The notes beneath the pieces were generated by a model, which did no database searches, was not told where the DNA came from, and worked only from the letters and a program-made list of their open reading frames with translations. Position numbers and translations under genes: made by a program. A DNA stretch of 64,000 nucleotides from CAMDKS01 sp964402975. GTDB lineage: Bacteria > Bdellovibrionota_B > Oligoflexia > Oligoflexales > RGVZ01. Of this stretch, positions 27,140-35,067 are shown in pieces. Every line of letters starts with the position of its first letter. Position 1 is the first letter of the stretch. The stretch is taken from NCBI GenBank assembly GCA_964402975.1, contig CAYOEM010000004.1, forward strand, positions 1 to 64,000. Reading direction: 5' to 3'.

Positions 27140-27325
27140 ATGAATATGTATGAAAATAAACGCATAGCCTTCGCGATTATCGAGCGAAAATATAAAGAGT
27201 ATCTTAATTTGTATAAAATGGTTAATAACGGAAGCATAAAGGGCGCTACAAACTTTGAAGATTTCTATTGGAATCAGACCTACTACTCGAAATATCCCTC
27301 GTATCCCGATGGTCGTGGTCAGTAA
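27140..27325 (+). CDS. possible small Tyr-rich protein
   Basis: This 61-codon ORF starts at ATG 27140 after GAAGGGAA (27126-27133), a good ribosome-binding site with suitable spacing. The product begins MNMYENKRIAFAIIERKYKE, is basic and helical at first, and ends with an aromatic-rich tail (FYWNQTYYSKYPSYPDGRG). It has no signal peptide or known family. The base pattern after it (27326-27468) holds a short hairpin near 27401-27424 but no clear terminator. It could be a real small gene or chance; conservation in relatives would decide. Confidence 0.4.
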   Translation: MNMYENKRIAFAIIERKYKEYLNLYKMVNNGSIKGATNFEDFYWNQTYYSKYPSYPDGRGQ

Positions 27326-27468
27326 TCGAGCACGTCTTTACTTGACCGTAACCCTCAAATAACACTATTCTCAGCCCTGCTTATTCGGTTTTTGTCAAAT
27401 CCCTCGACGAGCCCAACACTCGGTCGATAACGATCTGACAGGTTTTATTTTTTGGGCAGTTGGATGAC

Positions 27469-28467
27469 ATGTCACGAGAACTTATAAAAGTAAAATCTAC
27501 AGAGGACGGCTTACATATTGCCGACTCGATTTTATGGCTCGACTCACAGCTTTCGGGTGACTTGTCGTTCTTATCTTCGGCGTCAGCGCTTTCACAGACA
27601 AAAGTTCCGCAGGTTATCGCCACCGAAGAAACTGTAAAAATTCTTGAGGCCTGCAGGAAAAAACCTCACGCTCTGGTTTGTCAATACAATCGACCATTTT
27701 CGATTGGTCGATTAAAAATGGAACTGCTGCCCTCGGGAAGCGTTTTAGGTGGAGCCAGCCTCTTTGTGGAGACGGACAAAGGGCGGGTTCTATATGCGCC
27801 GTGTTTACAGCCAAATTCAATCGCCACAGTGCGGAAGATGCAGGTCAAAAAAGCTAACGTGCTTATTCTTGGGGCGTTTCATCCTGACCCCAATCAATCA
27901 TTACCAAATCGGCGCAAAGAAAAAGAACGCCTAGCAACGGCTGTAAAGCAGCACCTAGCCGAAGGCCGCACCCCCGTTATCTTGTGTGATCCGATTGCAA
28001 CGGCCCAAGAGATCACGAAACTTTTAAACGAATCAAGCGTGCCTGTGGCCGTACATCCAACAATTTATAGAATTAATCGTGTTTACGAGTCCTGTGGATC
28101 CATGCTGGGTCATTACGCTGTTGTCGGCAAACGACACTCTGGCACACGGGTACTGATTTTGCCAAAGTCGCGCAGGTCCACCAACGTGTCACCCATCAAG
28201 GACCATGCGGGCCCATTTCTGACGATTGAGGACGCGCTGCCGCAGTTTCGTCGCGATACTGCCGATGCATTCCAGACAAAAGTGATGGACACCTTTTATC
28301 TTTCCTCTCATTGTGACGGCCCTGAACTAAAATCAATCATCCAGACCGTTGCTCCCAGGGAGTTATACTTCTTTGGTCCCTATGCCAAACGATACGTGGA
28401 CGAAATGGAAGACGCCGCTCCCAAAGTGCGCCCGCTATATGTGAATGACCAGCCAACACTCTTCTAA
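27469..28467 (+). CDS. degenerate metallo-beta-lactamase/beta-CASP-like protein
   Basis: This 332-residue protein follows the layout of mRNA 3'-processing or exonuclease-type metallo-beta-lactamase proteins but has lost the metal site. Where HxHxDH is expected (residues 33-44) it reads SFLSSASALSQTK; the usual V(Y/I)ATEET segment follows. The strand ELLPSGSVLGGASLFVE (about 85-101) corresponds to the LxAGHILGSA motif, and SSHCDGPEL (H281) with APRELYFFGP to the final SxHADxxEL and HG motifs. A beta-CASP-like middle is plausible. It is probably a non-catalytic relative, perhaps a nucleic-acid-binding partner. The ATG at 27469 is preferred over TTG 27460. It lies about 110 bases before ftsK. 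Confidence 0.65.
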   Translation: MSRELIKVKSTEDGLHIADSILWLDSQLSGDLSFLSSASALSQTKVPQVIATEETVKILEACRKKPHALVCQYNRPFSIGRLKMELLPSGSVLGGASLFVETDKGRVLYAPCLQPNSIATVRKMQVKKANVLILGAFHPDPNQSLPNRRKEKERLATAVKQHLAEGRTPVILCDPIATAQEITKLLNESSVPVAVHPTIYRINRVYESCGSMLGHYAVVGKRHSGTRVLILPKSRRSTNVSPIKDHAGPFLTIEDALPQFRRDTADAFQTKVMDTFYLSSHCDGPELKSIIQTVAPRELYFFGPYAKRYVDEMEDAAPKVRPLYVNDQPTLF

Positions 28468-28580
28468 CTTGTCCTCATAATAAACAAGCGTGAATTTTGG
28501 CCCAAGAGGCTTAGCCGAGATATAATAGAGCCAAGGACGTGGTGTCCTCCTTTTTGCCTCAGACTTAGGTGGGCTCGTTG

Positions 28581-30959
28581 ATGGCTAGGTTCTTCCAATT
28601 GGCAGTTGATACAACGTCGCGGCTAAGTCACGCTTTTAATACAGACAATCGACGACAATTTGAGCGCGACGCCGCATTTTTGGTATTCGTCGGCTTTAGT
28701 TTGTTTCTACTTTTAGCACTAGTCTGCTTCCAGCCGTTTGAAAATTGGCTCTACAGTTCGGCGCAAATAAACCAAAGATCGCACAATCTCGCTGGTCCAA
28801 GCGGAAATTCGATGGCAGGCGTTCTGCTGTTTTATATGGGATTATCGGCATTCACACTGCCTGCACTTATCATCCAGATTGGTGCCCAGTTGCGGGGCGC
28901 GAACCTTAAACAAACCCTTATACCCATTGTAGCAGGTTGGCTGACCTTGCTCATGTCGCTGATGCCGTTGTTGGCGTCTATTGAGCCGACACTGCCTATT
29001 AGAGGCGTAGGGTTGGCAAGTGGCGGCGCTATTGGTAGCGCATTTCTTCTTAGCCTTAAAAACAGTGCTGGCCCTGTCGGCACTCACATCATCCTGTGGA
29101 CCGCGTTAGCGGCCTCTCTCATTTTAATTAGTCGATCTGAGCTATCAGATATCCTGACGTTCGGGCCTCTTCAGGTGATCCGCAAAAAAAGCGGCGCGAC
29201 CAAGACTGAAAACGTCACGTCGGGAGAAAAAGTCGACGGCGGCGTCGCAGATGTGCTGCCATCCACCATATTAGACAGTGCACAGGCCGCAAGTGCTGCC
29301 TGGTCTGTTGTGTCATCTGAGGCAGCATTAGATAGTCACGCGCCCCACGTGGCTAGAGAACATCAGCCCAATTCATCAGACTTTGATGCGCCGATTGTAG
29401 ACATTGATGAAACGGTCCATGGTGTATCAAACGGAGCCAACGATACGGTGGCGGCTGCTAGCCTCGACGACTTCGCACCACAGCGACCCTACATCACGCC
29501 GTCCCTAGAAACCTTTCGACGAGCCGACGAACGAAATACGCCAACTCTCAGTCAAAAAGAACTGGAGGCTACCGGCGCCGTCCTTACAAAAACCCTGTCC
29601 GAATTCGGAATCGAGGGTCGTATTGTTGGTTGGCAACCAGGCCCCGTGGTAACTGTTTATGAATATCAACCTGACGCAGGCATCAAGCAATCAAAAATTC
29701 TCTCGCTGATGGACGATCTTGCACTGTCTCTTAAAGTTGACAGCATCTTCATTAATCCGGTTCCGGGCAAACGGGCCCTCGGCATACAGGTGCCAAATCA
29801 ACGACGTGAAACCGTTTATCTTGGTGACATCCTGGCAAGTGATCATTTCCAAAAAAGTCCCTCACCAATGACTTTTGCTATGGGCAAAACCATCAACGGC
29901 CAACCATTCACGGCCGATCTTACAACCATGCCACACTTGCTAGCTGCCGGCGCAACCGGAACTGGCAAAAGTGTGGGAATCAATAGCTTACTATGTAGTG
30001 TTATTATGAAGTCTTCACCGGAAGACGTGCGTATGATTTTGGTTGATCCAAAAATGCTGGAGCTCAGCGTTTATGATGGAATTCCACATCTCTTGATGCC
30101 GGTGATCACCGAGCCTGACCGAGCGTCGTCCGCACTGAAGTGGGCGGCGAACGAGATGGAGCGTCGATACAAAATCATGCAACACGCTCAAGTGCGAAAC
30201 ATCGCAGGCTTCAATGCATTTTGGGAGGGCGCCTCAGATACTCGAAAAGAGCAGATACGCGGGCTAATGAATGACAATCACATCACGCGCCTTCCGTATA
30301 TTTTGCTGGTCATCGATGAATTGGCTGACCTCATGCTAACGGCGCCGAAGGATGTCGAAAGCAGTATTCAACGCTTGGCACAAAAGGCGCGAGCATCGGG
30401 CATCCACATGGTGCTGGCGACTCAAAGACCCTCTGTCGACGTCATCACGGGAGTAATTAAGGCCAACCTACCATGTCGACTTTCATTCCAAGTAGTCAGT
30501 AAGCATGACAGCCGTACCATCCTAGACCAAATGGGCGCCGAAAAGCTGCTGGGCCGCGGCGACTTACTTTTACAAAGGCCGGGTGTTGGTCGTCTAGAGA
30601 GGCTGCAGGGTGCACTTGTTAGTGATGAGGAGGTTTTGGCGCTTGTGGCAGAAACCAAACGCAACTACGACGTCGTATATGACGAACGCGCCATGACCTG
30701 GATTGACCAAGAAGTCACACGTAACGCCGGAATCGACGATCTTGCGGACGGCGCTGGAGCATCCGCCGCGAGTGACCCTAAATGGGAGGATGCCATAAAC
30801 ATCGCTCGCACTCACGGTGTCGTAAGTGCCAGCTTTCTGCAAAGGCATCTTCAGATCGGTTACAACCGAGCAGCTAGAATCGTCGAAGGCATGGAAGCCA
30901 AAAACCTCGTGGCGAAAGCCGAGGGCTCCAAGCCGCGCAAGTGGCTGGGTGGGATCTGA
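28581..30959 (+). CDS. ftsK: DNA translocase FtsK
   Basis: This protein of about 792 residues couples chromosome segregation to division. The N-terminal ~200 residues contain four membrane helices, then an acidic, low-complexity linker of about 120 residues. The alpha/beta motor domain has Walker A GATGTGKS (residues 457-464) and Walker B ILLVIDELADLM, and ATQRPSVDVITGVIKAN is typical. The C-terminal winged-helix gamma domain (DAINIARTHGVVSASFLQRH onward), which reads KOPS sequences in other bacteria, is intact. The ATG at 28581 has AGGTGGG upstream; GTG at 28569 is the alternative. Its stop is five bases from the stop of a glycosyltransferase gene on the other strand. Confidence 0.96.
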   Translation: MARFFQLAVDTTSRLSHAFNTDNRRQFERDAAFLVFVGFSLFLLLALVCFQPFENWLYSSAQINQRSHNLAGPSGNSMAGVLLFYMGLSAFTLPALIIQIGAQLRGANLKQTLIPIVAGWLTLLMSLMPLLASIEPTLPIRGVGLASGGAIGSAFLLSLKNSAGPVGTHIILWTALAASLILISRSELSDILTFGPLQVIRKKSGATKTENVTSGEKVDGGVADVLPSTILDSAQAASAAWSVVSSEAALDSHAPHVAREHQPNSSDFDAPIVDIDETVHGVSNGANDTVAAASLDDFAPQRPYITPSLETFRRADERNTPTLSQKELEATGAVLTKTLSEFGIEGRIVGWQPGPVVTVYEYQPDAGIKQSKILSLMDDLALSLKVDSIFINPVPGKRALGIQVPNQRRETVYLGDILASDHFQKSPSPMTFAMGKTINGQPFTADLTTMPHLLAAGATGTGKSVGINSLLCSVIMKSSPEDVRMILVDPKMLELSVYDGIPHLLMPVITEPDRASSALKWAANEMERRYKIMQHAQVRNIAGFNAFWEGASDTRKEQIRGLMNDNHITRLPYILLVIDELADLMLTAPKDVESSIQRLAQKARASGIHMVLATQRPSVDVITGVIKANLPCRLSFQVVSKHDSRTILDQMGAEKLLGRGDLLLQRPGVGRLERLQGALVSDEEVLALVAETKRNYDVVYDERAMTWIDQEVTRNAGIDDLADGAGASAASDPKWEDAINIARTHGVVSASFLQRHLQIGYNRAARIVEGMEAKNLVAKAEGSKPRKWLGGI

Positions 30960-30964
30960 AAACT

Positions 30965-32041
30965 TTAGGGCATCAGTCCGTTTAGCAGTTTATCCAGATC
31001 TGCCGACATGCGCTGTATTGAAAATGCTTTTTGAGCCATCAAGGCTCTTATTTGTCGGTCCTTTTTCGACTCGCAATGCCCCGCACAAAGCCACCTGTAG
31101 AACGTATCAATTCCAGCGACGGGATCATGATGATCGTAGGATGTTCCAAATGTCTCATTTGTGAAAATCTCTGGCAACGAACCAACTGATGTTGTTAAGA
31201 CCGGCGTTCCACACATGAGAAACTCCTGTGCAACCCTACAAATTATTTCACTGCCGATACTAGAGACCAAGCCCAAAGACGCCCCAGACATCAGTGCTGC
31301 GACGTCCTGAACTCGCTCGCATTGTATTATGACATCATCATTAGATAGCCCTAAAGACTCGGCCGTGACGCGAATATGCGTCTCAGAGATGTTGGCCGGC
31401 AATCCAACGATTCGCAACCGAGGACGCGGATCTCCTTTTGTTTTGGACGTCTCAATAATTTTTTTGAAAAAAGGTAGGAACTCCCTGTGGCCTTTAACGG
31501 GGTCCAGTCGTCCGAAAATCAAAATCTCCGGACGTCCGCTTCGATTTGTATCGCTAAAATAAAAAGTCTTTTGATCGCAGCCGAGGGTAATAACGTTAAC
31601 ACTACAGCCAAGCAGCTTTTCTAGCGGCTCGGCTACCACGCGAGACGGTGCTATCACCTTGCGAACGTGTTGGTGTGCAAGGCGGGTTATAAAGCCGCGC
31701 GGAATCCCTCGATCCTCTACGCGCTGTCCATAAAATCGAATTATTTTTTGTCCCGGTTTAAAAAAAAGAGCCGCGGTTGTTTCAGGTCCGCCGTAAGAGA
31801 AAATAAAATCGGGAGCAAGCTTCGCCGACATCGCGACCAGCCTCGCATAGGAGGAGGGCCCAAAGTGATCAATACTCTCAAGACTAAAATTTAAAACATC
31901 AAATCTGGATTCTGCTGGACTGCCTTTTAGTGATGTCACAACCTGTTGCGCACCCAAATCGCTGAGGGCGCGAGCTGTACTTATTGCGTATTCGCTAATA
32001 GCGCTATTCCACCGGTTCGAGATGAGATGCCAAACCTTCAT
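30965..32041 (-). CDS. glycosyltransferase, GT4-like (group 1)
   Basis: This 358-residue GT-B fold protein is probably a retaining glycosyltransferase acting in LPS or other surface glycan assembly. The C-terminal half contains ILIFGRLDPVKGHREFLPF, IIQCERVQDVAALMSGASLGLVSS and the EX7E-type segment EIICRVAQEFLMCGTPVLTT. The N-terminal half contains IAPSRVVAEPLEKLLG, typical of the acceptor/donor junction. It overlaps the upstream GT2 gene by four bases, indicating coupling. The sugar and acceptor cannot be told from sequence. Confidence 0.85.
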   Translation of the reverse strand: MKVWHLISNRWNSAISEYAISTARALSDLGAQQVVTSLKGSPAESRFDVLNFSLESIDHFGPSSYARLVAMSAKLAPDFIFSYGGPETTAALFFKPGQKIIRFYGQRVEDRGIPRGFITRLAHQHVRKVIAPSRVVAEPLEKLLGCSVNVITLGCDQKTFYFSDTNRSGRPEILIFGRLDPVKGHREFLPFFKKIIETSKTKGDPRPRLRIVGLPANISETHIRVTAESLGLSNDDVIIQCERVQDVAALMSGASLGLVSSIGSEIICRVAQEFLMCGTPVLTTSVGSLPEIFTNETFGTSYDHHDPVAGIDTFYRWLCAGHCESKKDRQIRALMAQKAFSIQRMSADLDKLLNGLMP

Positions 32042-32844
32042 GCGGAAACCTTATCTGAAATTTCCTTGATCTTGGCATATTTTACGAAGCTGTAAAAACT
32101 TGAAAGTGACGCCCACAAGAAGCCGGGCCAACCATCTAGAAAACCCAACTTAACGACATAGCGTATAAAAAAATCCGCCGGTAGACGGGCCGCTATGATT
32201 AAAACGCTGGGCGAAACTCGATCGTCCCTCCAGCGCGTTGTCGCCATCATGGAGGTGTAACGATTGAACTTAGAAAAGTAATCCTCTAGGTCGTGATAAC
32301 TCTGGTGCCAAAGCACCCCGTCAAGGCGTTTAAGGCTGACTTCCGGCGCAACCATGAGCTTTTCGTGAATTTCATTCTGATACGCGGCAGTGTGTGATTT
32401 AAAGAGTCTGACAACCTTATCGCGGGTTCTTCCAAACCGCATCTTGCGATCAAGAAAGATGAGTTGGCGCCTCAATTCAAAAGCTAAATTTTCAATAGCC
32501 GGTTGACTGGTGACTTGGCCGATAGCCTGCCACAAATCAGGATCCGGCACCTCGTCGGCATCTAGAACCAGCGTCCAGCGCCTGGTCGATAGAGACATGG
32601 CATAATTTTTTTGACTGGCGTAATTGTCAAAGGCTCGGAACTCAACCCTTGCCCCAAAATCTTTCGCTACTGACGTCGTTTTGTCCGTGCTTCCACTATC
32701 AACAATTATGATCTCAGCAAACTTGGGCACAACGTCCAAAAGTTTGGACAAGTTTTTTTCTTCATTTAGGGTAATGATCACAATTGACAGGTCAGCAAAG
32801 ATCCCGTCAGCTATTAATCCTGATTTGTGAACGATGCCGCCCAT
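32038..32844 (-). CDS. glycosyltransferase family 2, LpsC/WaaE-like
   Basis: This 268-residue GT-A enzyme has the nucleotide-sugar motifs VIITLNEEKNLSKLLD, IIIVDSGSTDKT and the DAD-type metal motif VLDADEVPD. The tail has LWHQSYHDLEDYFSKFNRYTSM, typical of the WaaE-like group that adds glucose to the LPS inner core, plus a short hydrophobic C-terminal region (FLDGWPGFLWASLSSFYSFV). The first ~16 residues overlap the small exported gene upstream by 31 bases, so a later start is possible. A role in LPS core synthesis is inferred. Confidence 0.85.
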   Translation of the reverse strand: MGGIVHKSGLIADGIFADLSIVIITLNEEKNLSKLLDVVPKFAEIIIVDSGSTDKTTSVAKDFGARVEFRAFDNYASQKNYAMSLSTRRWTLVLDADEVPDPDLWQAIGQVTSQPAIENLAFELRRQLIFLDRKMRFGRTRDKVVRLFKSHTAAYQNEIHEKLMVAPEVSLKRLDGVLWHQSYHDLEDYFSKFNRYTSMMATTRWRDDRVSPSVLIIAARLPADFFIRYVVKLGFLDGWPGFLWASLSSFYSFVKYAKIKEISDKVSA

Positions 32845-33182
32845 TGTAAGCTACTTGAGCGACTGTCGATGTTAACGATGACCGGATAACCTTTGCGCAC
32901 TGTTTGGCGCGCGTTGGAGACTGTAATAACCGCGAAGTTTCCGCGTCTTTTAATAATCCGACCAGTGGCTATTGGCCTAGCCTTTTCGTCCAAAACTCGG
33001 ACCTGATCCCCAACCATTCCGTCTTCTAGGCGGACAACACAGCGCTCGCCATTGCCCGCACAACTGTACACAGTAGCGGCTTCACTGATTCCTGCCAACA
33101 TGAAACCAAGGAATACGCCGGCTAACGCTAGCTGACGTTTAAAGCGACTTAATCTTGAACCAGTACTGAATAGCTTTTTCAT
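32814..33182 (-). CDS. small hypothetical exported protein
   Basis: This 122-residue protein begins with a basic then hydrophobic export segment (about 15-36, LALAGVFLGFMLAGISEAA). The mature part has two Cys close together (YSCAGNGERCVV) that may pair, then beta-strand-rich sequence with an SH3-like rhythm (GDQVRVLDEKARPIATGRII, NFAVITV). No family is recognised. It is first in a three-gene minus-strand set with two glycosyltransferases. Confidence 0.6.
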   Translation of the reverse strand: MKKLFSTGSRLSRFKRQLALAGVFLGFMLAGISEAATVYSCAGNGERCVVRLEDGMVGDQVRVLDEKARPIATGRIIKRRGNFAVITVSNARQTVRKGYPVIVNIDSRSSSLQWAASFTNQD

Positions 33183-33417
33183 AACTCAACTCCCACTTCC
33201 GCATTCTGCAATTAACAACAACAGCTTTATTCCACCAAGAATCGACAGGCTTTGTTATCTTCGATGCCCACATGAAACCATTGTCCGCCCGAGCCGCAGA
33301 GTCTAGGCTGCGGCCTCAGCACCATATGAGCAAACTTTATACCAAGAGATAATCTTATTTATTTCAATAGGTTACAAATCCATGCCCATTCAAAAATTAA
33401 GTCACGTGTTAGCTTCG

Positions 33418-33446
33418 TTGACACCTCCACGGCACTCCCATAAAGT
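33418..33446 (+). promoter_or_regulatory. near-consensus sigma-70 promoter of gcvT
   Basis: TTGACA at 33418-33423 (perfect -35), a 17-base spacer, and TAAAGT at 33441-33446 as the -10. Transcription would start near 33453, giving a leader of about 58 bases before gcvT. The rest of the gap from 33183 shows nothing else. Confidence 0.7.
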
Positions 33447-33466
33447 TCTGGAATAATTTGTTTTTT

Positions 33467-33496
33467 GGGCGGCCAACAGCTCGGTTCAAGCCGCCC
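33467..33496 (+). promoter_or_regulatory. leader hairpin against the gcvT ribosome-binding site
   Basis: A perfect GGGCGGC (33467-33473) / GCCGCCC (33490-33496) stem has a 16-base loop and ends four bases before GGGAG of the gcvT translation start. It has no T-tract after it, so it is not a terminator on the plus strand. It does not look like the tandem glycine riboswitch often found upstream of gcvT. A translational control role is inference. Confidence 0.45.
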
Positions 33497-33510
33497 TTGT
33501 GGGAGTAGAC

Positions 33511-34632
33511 TTGGCAAACGTGACCGCGGAAAACAGAAAGACACCCCTCTACAACATGCACGTTCAAGCTGGCGCCAAAATGGTGCCTTTTGGGGGCTGG
33601 CTCATGCCGGTGAGCTACACGAGTGTTCTGGCCGAACACAAAGCCGTGCGGCAGGCGTGTGGTATTTTCGATGTCAGCCACATGGGCGAGATTCGGGTCA
33701 CGGGTAAGGATGCCGCCCGATTTTTACAGTGGTTAACGATTAATGATGTTTCTCGTTTGAACGCTGGAGCTGGACAGTATAGCGCCATTCTTAACGACGC
33801 GGGTGGCATGATTGACGACCTGATCATCTACAAGATCAACGAGGATGAATTCTTTATTTGCGTCAACGCGTCTAATCGCCAAAAGGATTTCGAATGGATT
33901 CGCGAAAAGTCTCGCGACTTCCAAGTGACGGTTGCTGACGAGAGCGATCAGTGGGCGCAAATTGCAGTGCAAGGACCAAACTCTCTGGCCGCCCTGTCTT
34001 CGCTACTTCAAGCTGATGAGGTCGTCTCGTTAAAAAATCTAGGCTACACTCACATCATGAAAAGCCGCCTTGGGGGTGGAAGCGCCTTCATTGCCAGAAC
34101 CGGCTATACAGGTGAGTTCGGCTTTGAAATTTACCTTCCCGCCGAAAGCGCTAAGTCCGTGTGGGCCGCTCTTTATGAGCTCGCGGGAAAGCACGGAGTG
34201 GTGCCGGTCGGGCTTGGCGCCCGCGATACCCTTCGTCTCGAAGCCTGTTACTTGTTGTATGGCAACGACATGAATGAAGGCGTCTCGCCATTAGAGGCCG
34301 GCATTTCCTGGGCTACAAAACTAGACAAAGGCGACTTCATTGGTCGGAATACCTTGCTCGCACAAAAGAGTTCGGGAGTGAAACGCCGAATGATCGCTTT
34401 TACGATGACGGATGAGGGGATTCCTCGACACGGCATGCCGATGTTTGCAAATGGGCGCCGAGTTGGCGAAGTTACCAGTGGCTCTGTACTTCCAACAGTC
34501 GGCGGTGCTGGGGGAATGGCCTTGGTAGACAGCTCTCTTGCGGACGGCGAATCGATTTCAGTGGAGATTCGGGGCCATCAAAAGCTTGCTAAAATTGTCC
34601 GTCGCCCACTTTACGCAGCTCGAACGAAATAA
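33511..34632 (+). CDS. gcvT: aminomethyltransferase, glycine cleavage T-protein
   Basis: This protein of about 373 residues transfers the methylene group from the H-protein to tetrahydrofolate and releases ammonia. Family features are MVPFGGWLMPVSYTSVLAEH, GIFDVSHMGEIRVTG, the folate loop ARTGYTGEFGFEIY, VGLGARDTLRLEAC and the C-terminal GEVTSGSVLPTVGGAGGMALV. TTG at 33511 follows GGGAG at 33501-33505 and is preferred; GTG at 33499 is possible. It leads gcvH 21 bases downstream and has its own strong promoter. Confidence 0.95.
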   Translation: MANVTAENRKTPLYNMHVQAGAKMVPFGGWLMPVSYTSVLAEHKAVRQACGIFDVSHMGEIRVTGKDAARFLQWLTINDVSRLNAGAGQYSAILNDAGGMIDDLIIYKINEDEFFICVNASNRQKDFEWIREKSRDFQVTVADESDQWAQIAVQGPNSLAALSSLLQADEVVSLKNLGYTHIMKSRLGGGSAFIARTGYTGEFGFEIYLPAESAKSVWAALYELAGKHGVVPVGLGARDTLRLEACYLLYGNDMNEGVSPLEAGISWATKLDKGDFIGRNTLLAQKSSGVKRRMIAFTMTDEGIPRHGMPMFANGRRVGEVTSGSVLPTVGGAGGMALVDSSLADGESISVEIRGHQKLAKIVRRPLYAARTK

Positions 34633-34653
34633 AATAATTTCTGGAGGATCATC

Positions 34654-35034
34654 ATGGAGTTTCCGACTAATTTCAAATACACAAAAGATCACGAATGGAT
34701 CGATGTGCAGGGCAAAACGGGCACTGTAGGCGTGACTGCCTACGCCGTGGAACAGCTCGGCGACATCGTATTTGTCGATTTACCCGAAGCAGGAAAATCC
34801 TATAAGGCCGGCGATTCATTCGGAACAATTGAATCGACAAAAACAGTGAGTGATCTATATATGCCGGTTTCTGGCAAGGTAACTGCTGTTAACACCGCCC
34901 TCAAGGGCGCCCCTGAAAGCCTACAAGGTGACACCTATAAAAACGGCTGGCTCATCAAAATCGAGATGGACAACCCATCAGACGCGTCGGGTCTCTTGGA
35001 CGCAAAGGCCTACGAGTCATTCATAAAAGAGTAG
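34654..35034 (+). CDS. gcvH: glycine cleavage system H-protein
   Basis: This 126-residue lipoyl carrier shuttles the aminomethyl group between P-, T- and L-proteins. The lipoyl lysine is K63 in FGTIESTKTVSDLYMPVSG. The whole length matches the family. It has GGAGGA seven bases upstream of its ATG and follows gcvT. Its stop converges on gcvP. Confidence 0.97.
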   Translation: MEFPTNFKYTKDHEWIDVQGKTGTVGVTAYAVEQLGDIVFVDLPEAGKSYKAGDSFGTIESTKTVSDLYMPVSGKVTAVNTALKGAPESLQGDTYKNGWLIKIEMDNPSDASGLLDAKAYESFIKE

Positions 35035-35050
35035 GGAGCTCTAAGCTCCC
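35034..35050. terminator. short hairpin between gcvH and gcvP
   Basis: GGGAGCT-CTA-AGCTCCC is a perfect 7-bp stem with a 3-base loop, placed between the convergent stops. No good T-tract follows on the plus strand; the minus strand has a weak T-rich stretch (TACTCTTTTAT). It may end either transcript. Confidence 0.45.
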
Positions 35051-35067
35051 GCTAAAGCTCGCTTACC

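Noticed and set aside
33183..33510. Glycine riboswitch ahead of gcvT
   Set aside because: The conserved tandem aptamer cores are not seen; only a single hairpin and a promoter are present.
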